A stretch of DNA of 64,000 nt from Candidatus Poribacteria bacterium. Its GTDB lineage: Bacteria; Poribacteria; WGA-4E; WGA-3G. Of the stretch, positions 53,967 to 62,505 are shown piece after piece. Made by a program: the position numbers and the translations under genes. The DNA is taken from the NCBI GenBank assembly GCA_028824685.1, contig JAPPCZ010000086.1, positions 248,001 through 312,000 on the forward strand, in the 5' to 3' direction. Numbering within the stretch: the first letter of the stretch is position 1; each line of letters starts with the position of its first letter. The notes beneath the pieces are model-generated. The model was not told the origin of the DNA. It saw only the letters and a list, made by a program, of their open reading frames with translations, and made no database searches.

Positions 53967-55355
53967 CTATTGTATTTTCTGTCCTATTGCTTTTTCAAGT
54001 CTTGCTAAGCCAACGACATAATCGTGTTGTGCTTGGAGACGGTTAACTTTTGCTTGCATCAAAGCGAGTTGTGTGTCAGTAAGTCCAACAGTTGTAATCA
54101 TACCGTTTTCAAATTGAAGTGTAGCAATCCTCACGCTTTCTTGTGCTTGTGCCACAGTTTCACGCTGGACATCAATGAGTGTTTTGGCTTCAAGTAGTGC
54201 AAGGTAAGCATTACGCACCTCAAATTCAACAGCGGATATGACCTGTTTTGTGCCTAATTGAAGCTGCTTTAGAACCGATTCGCTCTGTTGGACACCCGCA
54301 CGAGAAGCAAACCCATCGAAAATTGGAATATTTATTTGCAGTCCAAGACTCCAGATACGGTTCATTTGCGTCAGTCTTTCGTTATGGGATATTTGATAAT
54401 TAGAGAAAAAGGCGAAATCGGGTAGGTTCCGTGTTTTAGCGACACTAAGTTGTTTTTGACCTGCTTGTTCATTGAGTTGGGATTGTGTGATTTCTGGTCG
54501 TTTTTCAAGTGCCAACTTTATTAATTCATCCAATTGAATTTCGATTTGTGGAATCTCAAAAGACCCTTGCACTGAAACATCTTCCGAAAAGGGCAGATTC
54601 AATAATGTTTTGTAGGCATCTTTAGCTGTTTTGACCCCATTTTTCGCTCGTATCAATTGTGATTCAGCATTGGCAAGTTGCACCTTCGCCCGAAGGACAT
54701 CGAAATTGGTAGTTGCCCCTGCATCAAAAGATGTTTGCGCAATACCGAGTTGTTTTTTTACAAGTGTGACGCTTTGTTCAGCAACTTTTACGAATTCTTG
54801 TGCTATTAACACACGATAAAATGCCTCGTATACATCTAATCTGAGTTTTTCATAAGCAGCGTTTAACGCTTTTTGCGCTGCTTCGTATTTGAGTTTGGCT
54901 GCTTGGTAACCATAATAGTAGCGTCCCCAAGCAAAGACAGGCTGCGTTAAATTGACTGTGCCTTGAACATTATGATGGGCACCAAATTCCAATTCAATTA
55001 GATCGACTTCATTATCCATATTCGGTGTTGACATTTCATTCGTATCGTCACCAGGTATAGGGAATCCGAAACCGCCTTCTGCCTGAATTACTGATTTTTG
55101 GACATCTTTAAAATAGGTATAATTACCACTTGCTGCGAGTCGTGGTAGCATTGCAGCACGGGCAACACTAATTTGTGCTTCTGCAGATTTTAAATTTTGC
55201 TCAGCTGACTGAACAGTGAGATTGTTCTGTTGCGCAATTTGTAAACTTTCTTCAAGGTTTAATATTTTAACTTCTTCAGCGGATGCTGAGAAAGTTACCA
55301 ATAGGAATAAAAAGGTTCCAACCCAACTTGAGTAATGGAACCGCGATAAATTCAT
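53967..55355 (-). CDS. TolC-family outer-membrane efflux protein
   Basis: A 462-residue protein from the ATG at 55355 (GGAGG 11 bases upstream), with a signal peptide (LFLLVTFSASAEE). The two OEP repeats are visible: LNLEESLQIAQQNNLTVQSA and NAYEKLRLDVYEAFYRVLIA in the first, LDELIKLALEKRPEITQSQL and EFEVRNAYLALLEAKTLIDV in the second. It would form the trimeric outer-membrane channel for the adaptor encoded 241 bases downstream. Cargo unknown. Confidence 0.92.
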   Translation of the reverse strand: MNLSRFHYSSWVGTFLFLLVTFSASAEEVKILNLEESLQIAQQNNLTVQSAEQNLKSAEAQISVARAAMLPRLAASGNYTYFKDVQKSVIQAEGGFGFPIPGDDTNEMSTPNMDNEVDLIELEFGAHHNVQGTVNLTQPVFAWGRYYYGYQAAKLKYEAAQKALNAAYEKLRLDVYEAFYRVLIAQEFVKVAEQSVTLVKKQLGIAQTSFDAGATTNFDVLRAKVQLANAESQLIRAKNGVKTAKDAYKTLLNLPFSEDVSVQGSFEIPQIEIQLDELIKLALEKRPEITQSQLNEQAGQKQLSVAKTRNLPDFAFFSNYQISHNERLTQMNRIWSLGLQINIPIFDGFASRAGVQQSESVLKQLQLGTKQVISAVEFEVRNAYLALLEAKTLIDVQRETVAQAQESVRIATLQFENGMITTVGLTDTQLALMQAKVNRLQAQHDYVVGLARLEKAIGQKIQ

Positions 55356-55481
55356 GTGTACTGTTTCCTCCAAATGAGTGCAATATTGTATTTGCGCCCA
55401 TCACAAGACTAATTCGTTAGATGTTATTTCATAATATGCGATGAGCTGCGAAAGCATCTGTATCGGTGTAAAAGAAAAGGT

Positions 55482-57365
55482 TTAATAACGGAGAATAGTC
55501 GTCGAATCACCAATTATCCATAACGTTCCATTTGGTGATTTTATAATATCTCTAAGGTTATTTGTAGTTGGGGTACTATGCTTCAACCATGTAACACCAC
55601 CATCAGTTGTGTGTAAGATTATGCCTTTGTCACCGACTGCCCATCCCTCTTTTTCGTTTACAAAGAGAATGGCGTTTAGGTTTTCTTCGGTGGGAACAGT
55701 TTGATCAATCCATGTCTCTCCACCATCCGTTGTAACCATAATAGAGCCTTGGTTGCCAGCAGCCCATGCGGTTTGTGGGTTAATTGCGTAGACATCCTGC
55801 AATTCTGCATAACCTATGTTAATACTCCATGTGTAACCGCCATCAGTAGTCTTTACGATTGTTCCACCAAAACCGACGATCCATCCGACATTTTCGTTTA
55901 TAAAATGAACACCGAACAGATTGTTAAATCCTGCCCCTGTAAACCCAGGATCTATGTCTATCCCAACCCATGTTTCACCACCATCGGTGGTGCGCATTAC
56001 CTTCCCTGTTTCCCCAACTGCCCATGCGTGGGTTGGACTACCAAAACTCATAGCGTAAGATCCTATTGCACTTTTCCAACTAATCGTATCACCAACAAAC
56101 TGTATCCGCTTGGCTGTGCCGTGTCCTTCATCGCCAGGGTCACTGACGCTTTTCCAAGTTTTTCCGCCATCAAGTGTTTCAAGCAAGGCTGCATTACTAC
56201 CAACAATGTACCCTTTCTTTTCATTAACAAATCCGACTCCGAACAGTTCAAAAACATCACCACTATTTTGCGGCAACCATGTTTCACCACCATCGTTTGT
56301 ATGTAGAACAGCCCCAGCTAAACCGACTGACCAACCAAGTTTATCGTTATGAAAATGGATAGCGCGTAGTTCCTTTGCATTAGAGACGACATCCCAGGTT
56401 GTTCCACCATCGGTGGTGTGAAGGATAGTTGCCTTATCTCCGACTACCCAACCTTCGTTTGGACTAATCATGTGCACACCCTGCAGACGCGCAGCAACAG
56501 GTCGATAGTTAAGCGGTTTCCATGTTTTCCCGCCATCTTTTGTGCTCAGAATTACGCCGAATTCTGCTGCAGCGATACCGATATTGTTATCGGCAAAATG
56601 GACATCCCAAATTGGCTCTGGCATTCCGTTGGAATGTGGTACATTACTCTGTTGGCCATCCCAATTCTTACCGTCCACTGTTGAAACGATGGCACCGCCT
56701 GCGCCGACTGCCCAGCCGGTTGTGTCGTTGAGCATAGAAATCGCGTCAAGCGTGTTGACTGTAGCACTTGTCTGGAACTGCCAAGTGTCTCCGCCATTAG
56801 TTGTATGAAGTAGCGTTCCACCACCACCTGCTGCCCAACCAGTCTCAGGTGTAACAAAATGGACACCTTCAATTGTGTTATTGGTTTCAATTGGTTGTTG
56901 TGTCCACGAGGTGCCTCCATCATTTGTATGCATGATGAATCCACCATCACCGCATGCCCAGCCATGCTGTTCATCAGCAAATGAAACTCCCAACAAGGCA
57001 ACACGGGTATTAGTGGATAATTTGCTCCACTGTCGTCCCCCATCAAGCGTTTTTAATACAGTCCCATTTTCGCCTACAACCCAGCCAATTTTAGGATTGA
57101 TAAACCGCACTTTCTTTAATTCAATTTTGAATGGCAAAGGTCGATTCGGTTGATGGTTCCAAGTTTTACCGCCATCGGTGGTATTTAAAATGGTTGAAGC
57201 GCTCCCAACTATCCATCCGTTTTGAGCATCTACAAAAAAGACATCAGAAAAGCCAGCTTGCCACCGAGATTGGCTGACGGTTACCCACTCTTTTTGCGCG
57301 AACACAAACGGCGTTATGCAGAACAAAAAAATCAGGATGATCGAAAATAAAATTCCCCGTTTCAT
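55482..57365 (-). CDS. Secreted YCF48/BNR-repeat beta-propeller protein
   Basis: A 627-residue protein from the ATG at 57365 (AGGAGG upstream), with a signal peptide (FLFCITPFVFAQKE). It is made of about 13 repeats of 40-45 residues, each with a GWxVGxxGxIxxTxDGGxTW core, for example GWVVGENGTVLKTLDGGRQW and GWAVGDKGIILHTTDGGVTW. This is the Ycf48/photosystem II stability factor-like propeller, common in secreted proteins of non-phototrophs. No catalytic motif. It is probably a binding scaffold, comparable in role to the WD40 proteins in this window. Confidence 0.88.
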   Translation of the reverse strand: MKRGILFSIILIFLFCITPFVFAQKEWVTVSQSRWQAGFSDVFFVDAQNGWIVGSASTILNTTDGGKTWNHQPNRPLPFKIELKKVRFINPKIGWVVGENGTVLKTLDGGRQWSKLSTNTRVALLGVSFADEQHGWACGDGGFIMHTNDGGTSWTQQPIETNNTIEGVHFVTPETGWAAGGGGTLLHTTNGGDTWQFQTSATVNTLDAISMLNDTTGWAVGAGGAIVSTVDGKNWDGQQSNVPHSNGMPEPIWDVHFADNNIGIAAAEFGVILSTKDGGKTWKPLNYRPVAARLQGVHMISPNEGWVVGDKATILHTTDGGTTWDVVSNAKELRAIHFHNDKLGWSVGLAGAVLHTNDGGETWLPQNSGDVFELFGVGFVNEKKGYIVGSNAALLETLDGGKTWKSVSDPGDEGHGTAKRIQFVGDTISWKSAIGSYAMSFGSPTHAWAVGETGKVMRTTDGGETWVGIDIDPGFTGAGFNNLFGVHFINENVGWIVGFGGTIVKTTDGGYTWSINIGYAELQDVYAINPQTAWAAGNQGSIMVTTDGGETWIDQTVPTEENLNAILFVNEKEGWAVGDKGIILHTTDGGVTWLKHSTPTTNNLRDIIKSPNGTLWIIGDSTTILRY

Positions 57366-57570
57366 GTGAATTCCTCCTATATTATAATCTCTTAATAGCA
57401 TTTACACAAATTCAGTAGTACGTGGTTTTCACCACGTTATCTATATTATAAAATAACATCTATATATCCGTTAAAGTATATCACGTTTCAGATTTTACGT
57501 CAACGTAATTTGAGAGGTTCTCAAAGGCATCAATTGTCTATTAATCGCAAATTCTAACATAGGTTTCTTC

Positions 57571-57672
57571 TTGTAGAAGCGATCTCTGAATCGCGACGAA
57601 AACACTGATAGTCGGGAATCGGAGTTCCCTACCCCCAAATGCCAAAAAGCGCATTTGGCGTTGATTCACAAA
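57571..57672. repeat. Dispersed repeat, copy 3 (inverted, rearranged)
   Basis: Contains TTGTAGAAGCGATCTCTGAA, TCGCGACGA, TAGTCGGGAATCGGAGTTCC and an AATGCCAAAAAGCGCATT hairpin. Read on the minus strand, the modules match 53826-53915, but the hairpin precedes the GGAACTCC module instead of following it. Confidence 0.6.
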
Positions 57673-57759
57673 ACATGGCTGTCATGTTAATTGGACAATA
57701 CATCACAATTAATCAGGTAAACTCGTCACTTGAATGGTTCTGAAAGGTTCTAAGCATCA

Positions 57760-57788
57760 TTGACAATAGCACGGTATCATGGTATAAT
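57760..57788 (+). promoter_or_regulatory. Perfect consensus sigma-70 promoter
   Basis: TTGACA (57760-57765), a 17-base spacer and TATAAT (57783-57788). Transcription would start near 57795, about 150 bases before the MoeB/ThiF-like gene. Confidence 0.7.
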
Positions 57789-57941
57789 CTTTCAGAATTA
57801 GAACGATTCATTACATTTTGGACATCTATTTGTGTAGATAGAAAACTGCTAACCACCATCATAATAGGCTGATTATCACCGCTGAATTTATGAATTAATC
57901 GGTCTTGACAAAACAGAAACCTAAAACTTTGGAGAACAAAT

Positions 57942-59129
57942 ATGAAATCTTACAGGCAAATCGTAGAGGAGGCAAAAACAGAAATTCCAGAAGTGACCGT
58001 TGATGATGTGAAAGAAGATCAGGAAAACGGCAGTGACTTTGTACTTCTGGATGTTCGCGATGAAGATGAATATCGCGCTGGTTATATCCCTGATGCTGTT
58101 CACGTCACACGTGGCATGTTAGAATTTTCCGTTGAAGATTACATTCCTGACCGTGACCAAAAGGTAATCGTCTATTGTGCTGCAGGACTCCGTTCACTCC
58201 TCGCCGCAAAATCGCTCCGTGAAATGGGATACACAGACACCGTCTCCATGGCGGGTGGATACCGAGATTGGAGTGCCGCCGGTTTTCCAACCGCACAAGA
58301 CAAAGAGATGTCGCATGAGCAGCTGGACCGCTATAGCAGACACTTTATGCTCACGGAAGTTGGTGAACGCGGACAGGCAAAACTCCTTGATGCGAAGGTC
58401 TTGCTTGTCGGTGCAGGTGGATTAGGTTCGCCTGCAGGCGTATATCTTGGTGCTGCTGGCATCGGACACCTGGGAATTATAGACTCGGATGTTGTAGAGT
58501 TAAGCAACCTACAACGTCAGATTTTACATCGCACAGAAGCAGTCGGTACACCGAAAGTGCAGTCTGCTACAACGACTATCAAATCGCTTAATCCAGATGT
58601 TGAGATTACACCTTACAATCTCCGTCTAACCGCTGACAACGTTGAGGAGATTTTCTCGGAATATGACCTGATTGTTGATGGATGTGATAATTTCGCTACC
58701 CGTTACCTCGTCAACGATGCCGCAGTGCTTATGAATAAGCCGGTTGTTCACGGCAGTATTTTCCAGTTTGAAGGACAGGTCACCCTCTTTAAACCGAACG
58801 AGGGTCCGTGCTACCGATGCATGTACCCCACACCGCCACCGCCGGGCATGGTGCCGAGCTGAAGTGAGGCTGGTGTCCTGGGCGTGCTCCCAGGCGTTAT
58901 TGGTGTGATGATGGCAACGGAAGCAATTAAATATATCATCGGCATCGGTGAACCGCTCATAGGCAGGCTTGTCCTTTATGATGCACTCAGTATGACCTAT
59001 CGCGAAATGAAAGTTCCGCGAGATGAAAATTGCCCACTTTGTGGTAAAAACCCGAGCATAACAAAACTAATCGACGACTACGATGCAGCTGCGGAAAATC
59101 CTGAAACCTTCGCACCCGCTGCTGATTAG
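57942..59129 (+). CDS. Rhodanese-MoeB/ThiF E1-like sulfur-carrier activating protein, predicted selenoprotein (TGA at 58860-58862)
   Basis: A 395-codon frame with one internal TGA. Residues 1-118 are a rhodanese domain with active-site loop VYCAAGLRS (C79). From about 125 comes the ThiF/MoeB/HesA E1 fold: GAGGLGS (157-163), D181, NLQRQ (R192), K205 and DGCDN. Zinc ligands C290-x-x-C293 lie before the TGA and C364-x-x-C367 after it. The TGA is codon 307 in VPS-[TGA]-SEAGVLGVLPGVIG, where relatives have cysteine (the crossover-loop Cys of MoeB/ThiF). Read as selenocysteine, it gives a complete protein of family length. Such enzymes adenylate the C-terminal glycine of MoaD/ThiS-like carriers and pass sulfur to it. 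GGAGA is 6 bases before the ATG. The downstream part has no ribosome binding site of its own. Confidence 0.85.
58860..58894 (+). promoter_or_regulatory. Candidate bacterial SECIS element after the in-frame TGA
   Basis: CCTGGG (58877-58882) pairs with CCCAGG (58889-58894) around the loop CGTGCT (58883-58888). The stem begins 14 bases after the TGA and the loop 20 bases after it. A G is in the first two loop positions. This fits the published geometry of bacterial SECIS hairpins (loop about 16-37 bases from UGA, early loop G, short upper stem). Confidence 0.7.
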
Positions 59130-59150
59130 CCGATTAGAGGGTTTGTAGTC

Positions 59151-59166
59151 GCGCAATTCATTGCGC
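59151..59166. repeat. Small palindrome after the MoeB/ThiF-like gene
   Basis: GCGCAAT-TC-ATTGCGC, a 7-bp perfect stem with a 2-base loop, 21 bases after the stop codon. It may act as a weak terminator. The following GAATCGCGGATTATATGGAT at 59252-59271 resembles another dispersed repeat. Confidence 0.5.
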
Positions 59167-59300
59167 CTCTTACATTCAACATCATTTGGGTTTCAAATGT
59201 TACAAAGCCTCAAATGCTATATTGTTTTCAGTATTGGTATTATTCTGAATCGCGGATTATATGGATTTCACAGATTACGCTGATTTTGTGGTGAATGAAA

Positions 59301-60638
59301 ATGATTACACATATACGAATGAAAAACTTCAAGTCATGGGCAGATAGCGGCAAGGTCGAACTTGCGGTGCTGACAGGCTTTTTTGGGACAAATAGTTCTG
59401 GGAAGAGTAGTCTGCTACAAATGCTGCTGTTACTTAAGCAAACTGCGGAGCGGAAGGATGCGGAAGAAGTTATTTTCTTTGGTGATAATAACTCTCATGT
59501 GTCTTATGTGAATCTCGGAGATTTCGGTGAAGTGATACATGGGCATAATACGGAAGAATCACTTGAGTTGGGTTTTGGATGTAAACTCCAAGAACTTTCG
59601 GATATCCGCGTCCCACTAAAATCGAATAGGAGCAATAATACTCGCTATGTGTCGGATGGTATTGATAGTTTTAACTTTAAAACCATTATAAAGGAAAATG
59701 AAGGAAAACTCTATATTGATGACTTTAGTTACCGTTCATCTAATTTCACTTTGGAAAAAGATCCGTACAACATGCATGTTTACCTGAATAATAGTGTAAT
59801 AGGAAATATAACAGAAATAAAAAATTGCTATGGAGTGCCTGCCTCTGAGGAAAGTGGACTTGGGAAAATTTTGCAACAGTTCTCCTCTTTGTTTGGAAAA
59901 CTATTCGATCATGTATACTATCTCGGTCCGACTCGAGTGAATTCACAAAGACTCTATCAATGGGAAGGCAGGCATCCTGGGCACGCCGGACAATGGGGAA
60001 ATCAAACCATTGACGCGCTTCTCTCAGCACGCGTGAGAAATTTAAAAACATCACATGAAAAAGAAGGTATCCCAATTGAGCAAAGTATTTCAGATTGGCT
60101 GCAAAAGATGGATCTGGCGCATTCGTTTTCGCTTGATTGGACAAAGGGAGCAACCTACGAAGTTCGCATCCAAAAAACACCCTCCAGTCCACCAGTAACA
60201 TTAGTTGACATGGGTTATGGCTTATCTCAATTCTTGCCAGTGTTAGTTCTTTGTTACTATGCACCAGAGGGTTCAACTTTGATTTTAGAACAACCCGGTA
60301 TTCACCTTCATCCAATGGTTCAATCCCAGCTCGCAGATCTTCTGATAGAGGTAGTCAACGAACGGAAACTGCAGATTTTGGTAGAAAGCCATAGCGAACA
60401 TCTGTTAACGCGTCTCCAAAGACGAATCGCAGAAAAACAAATTCCTGAAGAAAACGTTGCCCTCTATTTTTGTCGTAATAATGATGGTGCTTCCACGATT
60501 GAAAAGTTAGAAGTAGACGAAGAGTCCGGGGACATTAAGAATTGGCCTGAAAACTTCTTCGGTGATGTGATGGGGGATATGTTTGCAATGACAGACAAAC
60601 AGACTGAAACCATTGCAGAAACGGAACCGGAGGGTTAA
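59301..60638 (+). CDS. AAA/ABC-type ATPase (DUF3696-like), module 1
   Basis: A 445-residue ATPase of the SMC/RecF/OLD-like group. MITHIRMKNFKSW is followed by Walker A GTNSSGKSS (29-37). A Q-loop-like FFGDNNSHVSYVNLGDF comes next, then a divergent middle (about 85-195), YYLGPTR, the signature-like DMGYGLSQFLPVLV, Walker B LILEQPGIHLHP and the switch SHSEH. Typical relatives have E-E-P-E or E-Q-P-E in Walker B; here it is E-Q-P-G. I chose the ATG at 59301 (GGTGA upstream, same start as module 2) over 59295. The stop overlaps the next ATG as TAATG. Confidence 0.8.
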   Translation: MITHIRMKNFKSWADSGKVELAVLTGFFGTNSSGKSSLLQMLLLLKQTAERKDAEEVIFFGDNNSHVSYVNLGDFGEVIHGHNTEESLELGFGCKLQELSDIRVPLKSNRSNNTRYVSDGIDSFNFKTIIKENEGKLYIDDFSYRSSNFTLEKDPYNMHVYLNNSVIGNITEIKNCYGVPASEESGLGKILQQFSSLFGKLFDHVYYLGPTRVNSQRLYQWEGRHPGHAGQWGNQTIDALLSARVRNLKTSHEKEGIPIEQSISDWLQKMDLAHSFSLDWTKGATYEVRIQKTPSSPPVTLVDMGYGLSQFLPVLVLCYYAPEGSTLILEQPGIHLHPMVQSQLADLLIEVVNERKLQILVESHSEHLLTRLQRRIAEKQIPEENVALYFCRNNDGASTIEKLEVDEESGDIKNWPENFFGDVMGDMFAMTDKQTETIAETEPEG

Positions 60639-61156
60639 TGGACGCAGTTGTAATTGATACGAACGTTTTGGTAGTCGCAAATGGCAAGGCTGCCGCGCCG
60701 CAGGCATCCAAAAAATGCATCACACTTTGCAGGGCAAGACTTGCTGAAATACTCAGAGGTACCGAGAGAGTGTTACTTGATGACAAAAAACGTATAATTC
60801 GAGAGTACAGAAATAACTTGAATGAAAAAGGACGTGGATTTGGTGACCGTTTCTGGCTGGAATTGAAGAGAAGATATTATAATCCGGAAGATTATCCTGA
60901 AACGGTTATCGCTGTTCAAATTACACCATTAGAAGGAAACGGTACCGAATTTGAAGAATTTCCTAACAATGACGCGGCACTAAGCGATTTTCATAAAAAA
61001 GATAAAAAATTTGTTGCTGTTGCGCTTGCGTATCAAAGTGTTGCTGAAAAACAAGCCCCTATTCTAAAAGCAGAGGATAGTGGTTGGGAGGAATTTAGAG
61101 CTGCGCTTGCTGCCCACGGTGTGCAAGTTGATTCCATCTGTGAAGACGACATTTAA
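60638..61156 (+). CDS. PIN-domain nuclease, module 1
   Basis: A 172-residue PIN-like protein. VVIDTNVLVVANG gives D7, REYRNN gives E56, KKDKKFVAVALAY gives D122 and AEDSGW gives D147, the four acidic positions of a PIN metal site. Residues 100-110 (GNGTEFEEFPNN) are shared with module 2. PIN proteins are metal-dependent RNases, as in VapC toxins. Its ATG overlaps the ATPase stop by one base, so the two proteins are made together and probably work as a pair. Confidence 0.75.
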   Translation: MDAVVIDTNVLVVANGKAAAPQASKKCITLCRARLAEILRGTERVLLDDKKRIIREYRNNLNEKGRGFGDRFWLELKRRYYNPEDYPETVIAVQITPLEGNGTEFEEFPNNDAALSDFHKKDKKFVAVALAYQSVAEKQAPILKAEDSGWEEFRAALAAHGVQVDSICEDDI

Positions 61157-61182
61157 CGTCCATATCAAGAAAGAAAAGAAGT

Positions 61183-62505
61183 ATGATTACACATATACGA
61201 GTTCAAAACTTCAAGTCGTGGGAAGATAGTGGCTATATTAAATTTGGACCGCTAACAGGCTTTTTCGGGACGAATAGTTCCGGAAAGAGTAGTTTGTTAC
61301 AAATGCTGCTGCTTCTTAAGCAAACGACGGAATATAAAGATACTGAAGATGTTATCTTTTTTGGAGATGAAACTTCCTATGTAAATCTTGGTAATTTCCG
61401 TGAAGTGATCCATGCACACAGAATGATAGCACCGCTTGTATTTGAGCTTCAATGTCAACTTACCCACCCTCGCTCTCTCATCAAAATTTCTGAAGATGGT
61501 TCTCCGTGGGAGCAGAAAGTAGAGAAATTCGCTTATGAAAGTGTAATTCAAGTTGAAAATAGAGAATTAATCGTGGGAAAACTCAGTTACGGGGCTTCCC
61601 TCAATGGGGTTGCGGAAATAGTATGTAGTGAGGGACAGGCATCATTTCGCAATACGTATGGTGAAGAATCTATTCTAAAACTGGAAAATTGTTACGGCAT
61701 ACGATCAACTGGGGAAACCGAAGTTGAAAAGTTTCTAAGGAAATACTCATCTGCATTTGAAGAGTTGTTTACGTACGTTTTCTATCTTGGTCCAACCCGT
61801 TCACATCCAAAACGTCAGTATCACTGGGAAGGTAGTCATCCCGCAGATATTGGACATTGGGGTGACAAAATGATTGATGCTCTCCTCTCTGCCCGTGTAG
61901 ATTTAAAGACAATTCAGTGCGATGAAGTAAATATCTCAATTGAGGAAAAGATCTCAGAATGGCTACGAGAGATGGAGCTTGCCTATTCCTTTTTGCTTGA
62001 ACGGATTGAAACGAGAGATGGAAAAGATTATGATGTTAGAATTCAAACGAAAGAGTATGGATCAAAAATAGCACTTGCAGACATGGGGTATGGATTGTCA
62101 CAGTTTCTGCCTGTTCTTGTTCTCTGTTACTATGCACCAGAGGGTTCAACCTTAATTTTGGAGCAACCCGGTATCCACCTCCACCCAATGGTTCAATCCC
62201 AACTCGCGGATCTTTTGATTGAGGTCGTCAACGAACGGAAACTCCAGATTTTGGTAGAAAGCCATAGCGAACATTTCTTAACTCGTTTACAACGAAGAAT
62301 TGCTGAAGAAAAAATTGCTGCAGATCAAACCGCCCTCTATTTTTGTCGGAATGATAACGGCGTTTCTAACATTGAACAGTTGAAAGTAGATGAATTCGGT
62401 AACATTGAAAACTGGCCAGAAAACTTTTTTGGTAACGAGATGGGGGACCTATTCGCAATGACTGATGCGCAAAGTGAACGTCAGAAGAGAGCGGAGGGTG
62501 AATGA
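61183..62505 (+). CDS. AAA/ABC-type ATPase (DUF3696-like), module 2
   Basis: A 440-residue paralog of the module 1 ATPase. Walker A is again at residues 29-37 (GTNSSGKSS), and the 65-residue engine from DMGYGLSQF through LILEQPGIHLHP to VESHSEH is identical between the two. Residues about 85-195 (HAHRMIAPLVFELQCQLTHP and on) differ strongly. That contrast suggests a constant motor and a variable sensing or partner-binding insert. The stop overlaps the PIN gene start as ATGA. Confidence 0.8.
   Translation: MITHIRVQNFKSWEDSGYIKFGPLTGFFGTNSSGKSSLLQMLLLLKQTTEYKDTEDVIFFGDETSYVNLGNFREVIHAHRMIAPLVFELQCQLTHPRSLIKISEDGSPWEQKVEKFAYESVIQVENRELIVGKLSYGASLNGVAEIVCSEGQASFRNTYGEESILKLENCYGIRSTGETEVEKFLRKYSSAFEELFTYVFYLGPTRSHPKRQYHWEGSHPADIGHWGDKMIDALLSARVDLKTIQCDEVNISIEEKISEWLREMELAYSFLLERIETRDGKDYDVRIQTKEYGSKIALADMGYGLSQFLPVLVLCYYAPEGSTLILEQPGIHLHPMVQSQLADLLIEVVNERKLQILVESHSEHFLTRLQRRIAEEKIAADQTALYFCRNDNGVSNIEQLKVDEFGNIENWPENFFGNEMGDLFAMTDAQSERQKRAEGE

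Larger units (their letters stand above)
57366..57941. other. Intergenic region between divergent genes
   Basis: 576 bases without a gene. It holds an A/T-rich leader of the YCF48-like gene, the inverted dispersed repeat (57571-57672), the consensus promoter at 57760-57788 and then about 150 bases of leader for the MoeB/ThiF-like gene. Confidence 0.6.

Noticed and set aside
58860..58862. Genome-wide reassignment of TGA (code 4 or 25) to explain the internal TGA.
   Set aside because: TGA is used as a normal terminator by several genes in this window, for example at 2911-2913, 11474-11476, 32897-32899 and 62503-62505.
58884..59129. A separate small gene for an 81-residue protein starting with GTG at 58884.
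   Set aside because: It is in the same frame as the gene before it, has no ribosome binding site, and encodes the last third of the E1 fold with the second zinc CxxC pair. It is better read as the part after a recoded TGA.
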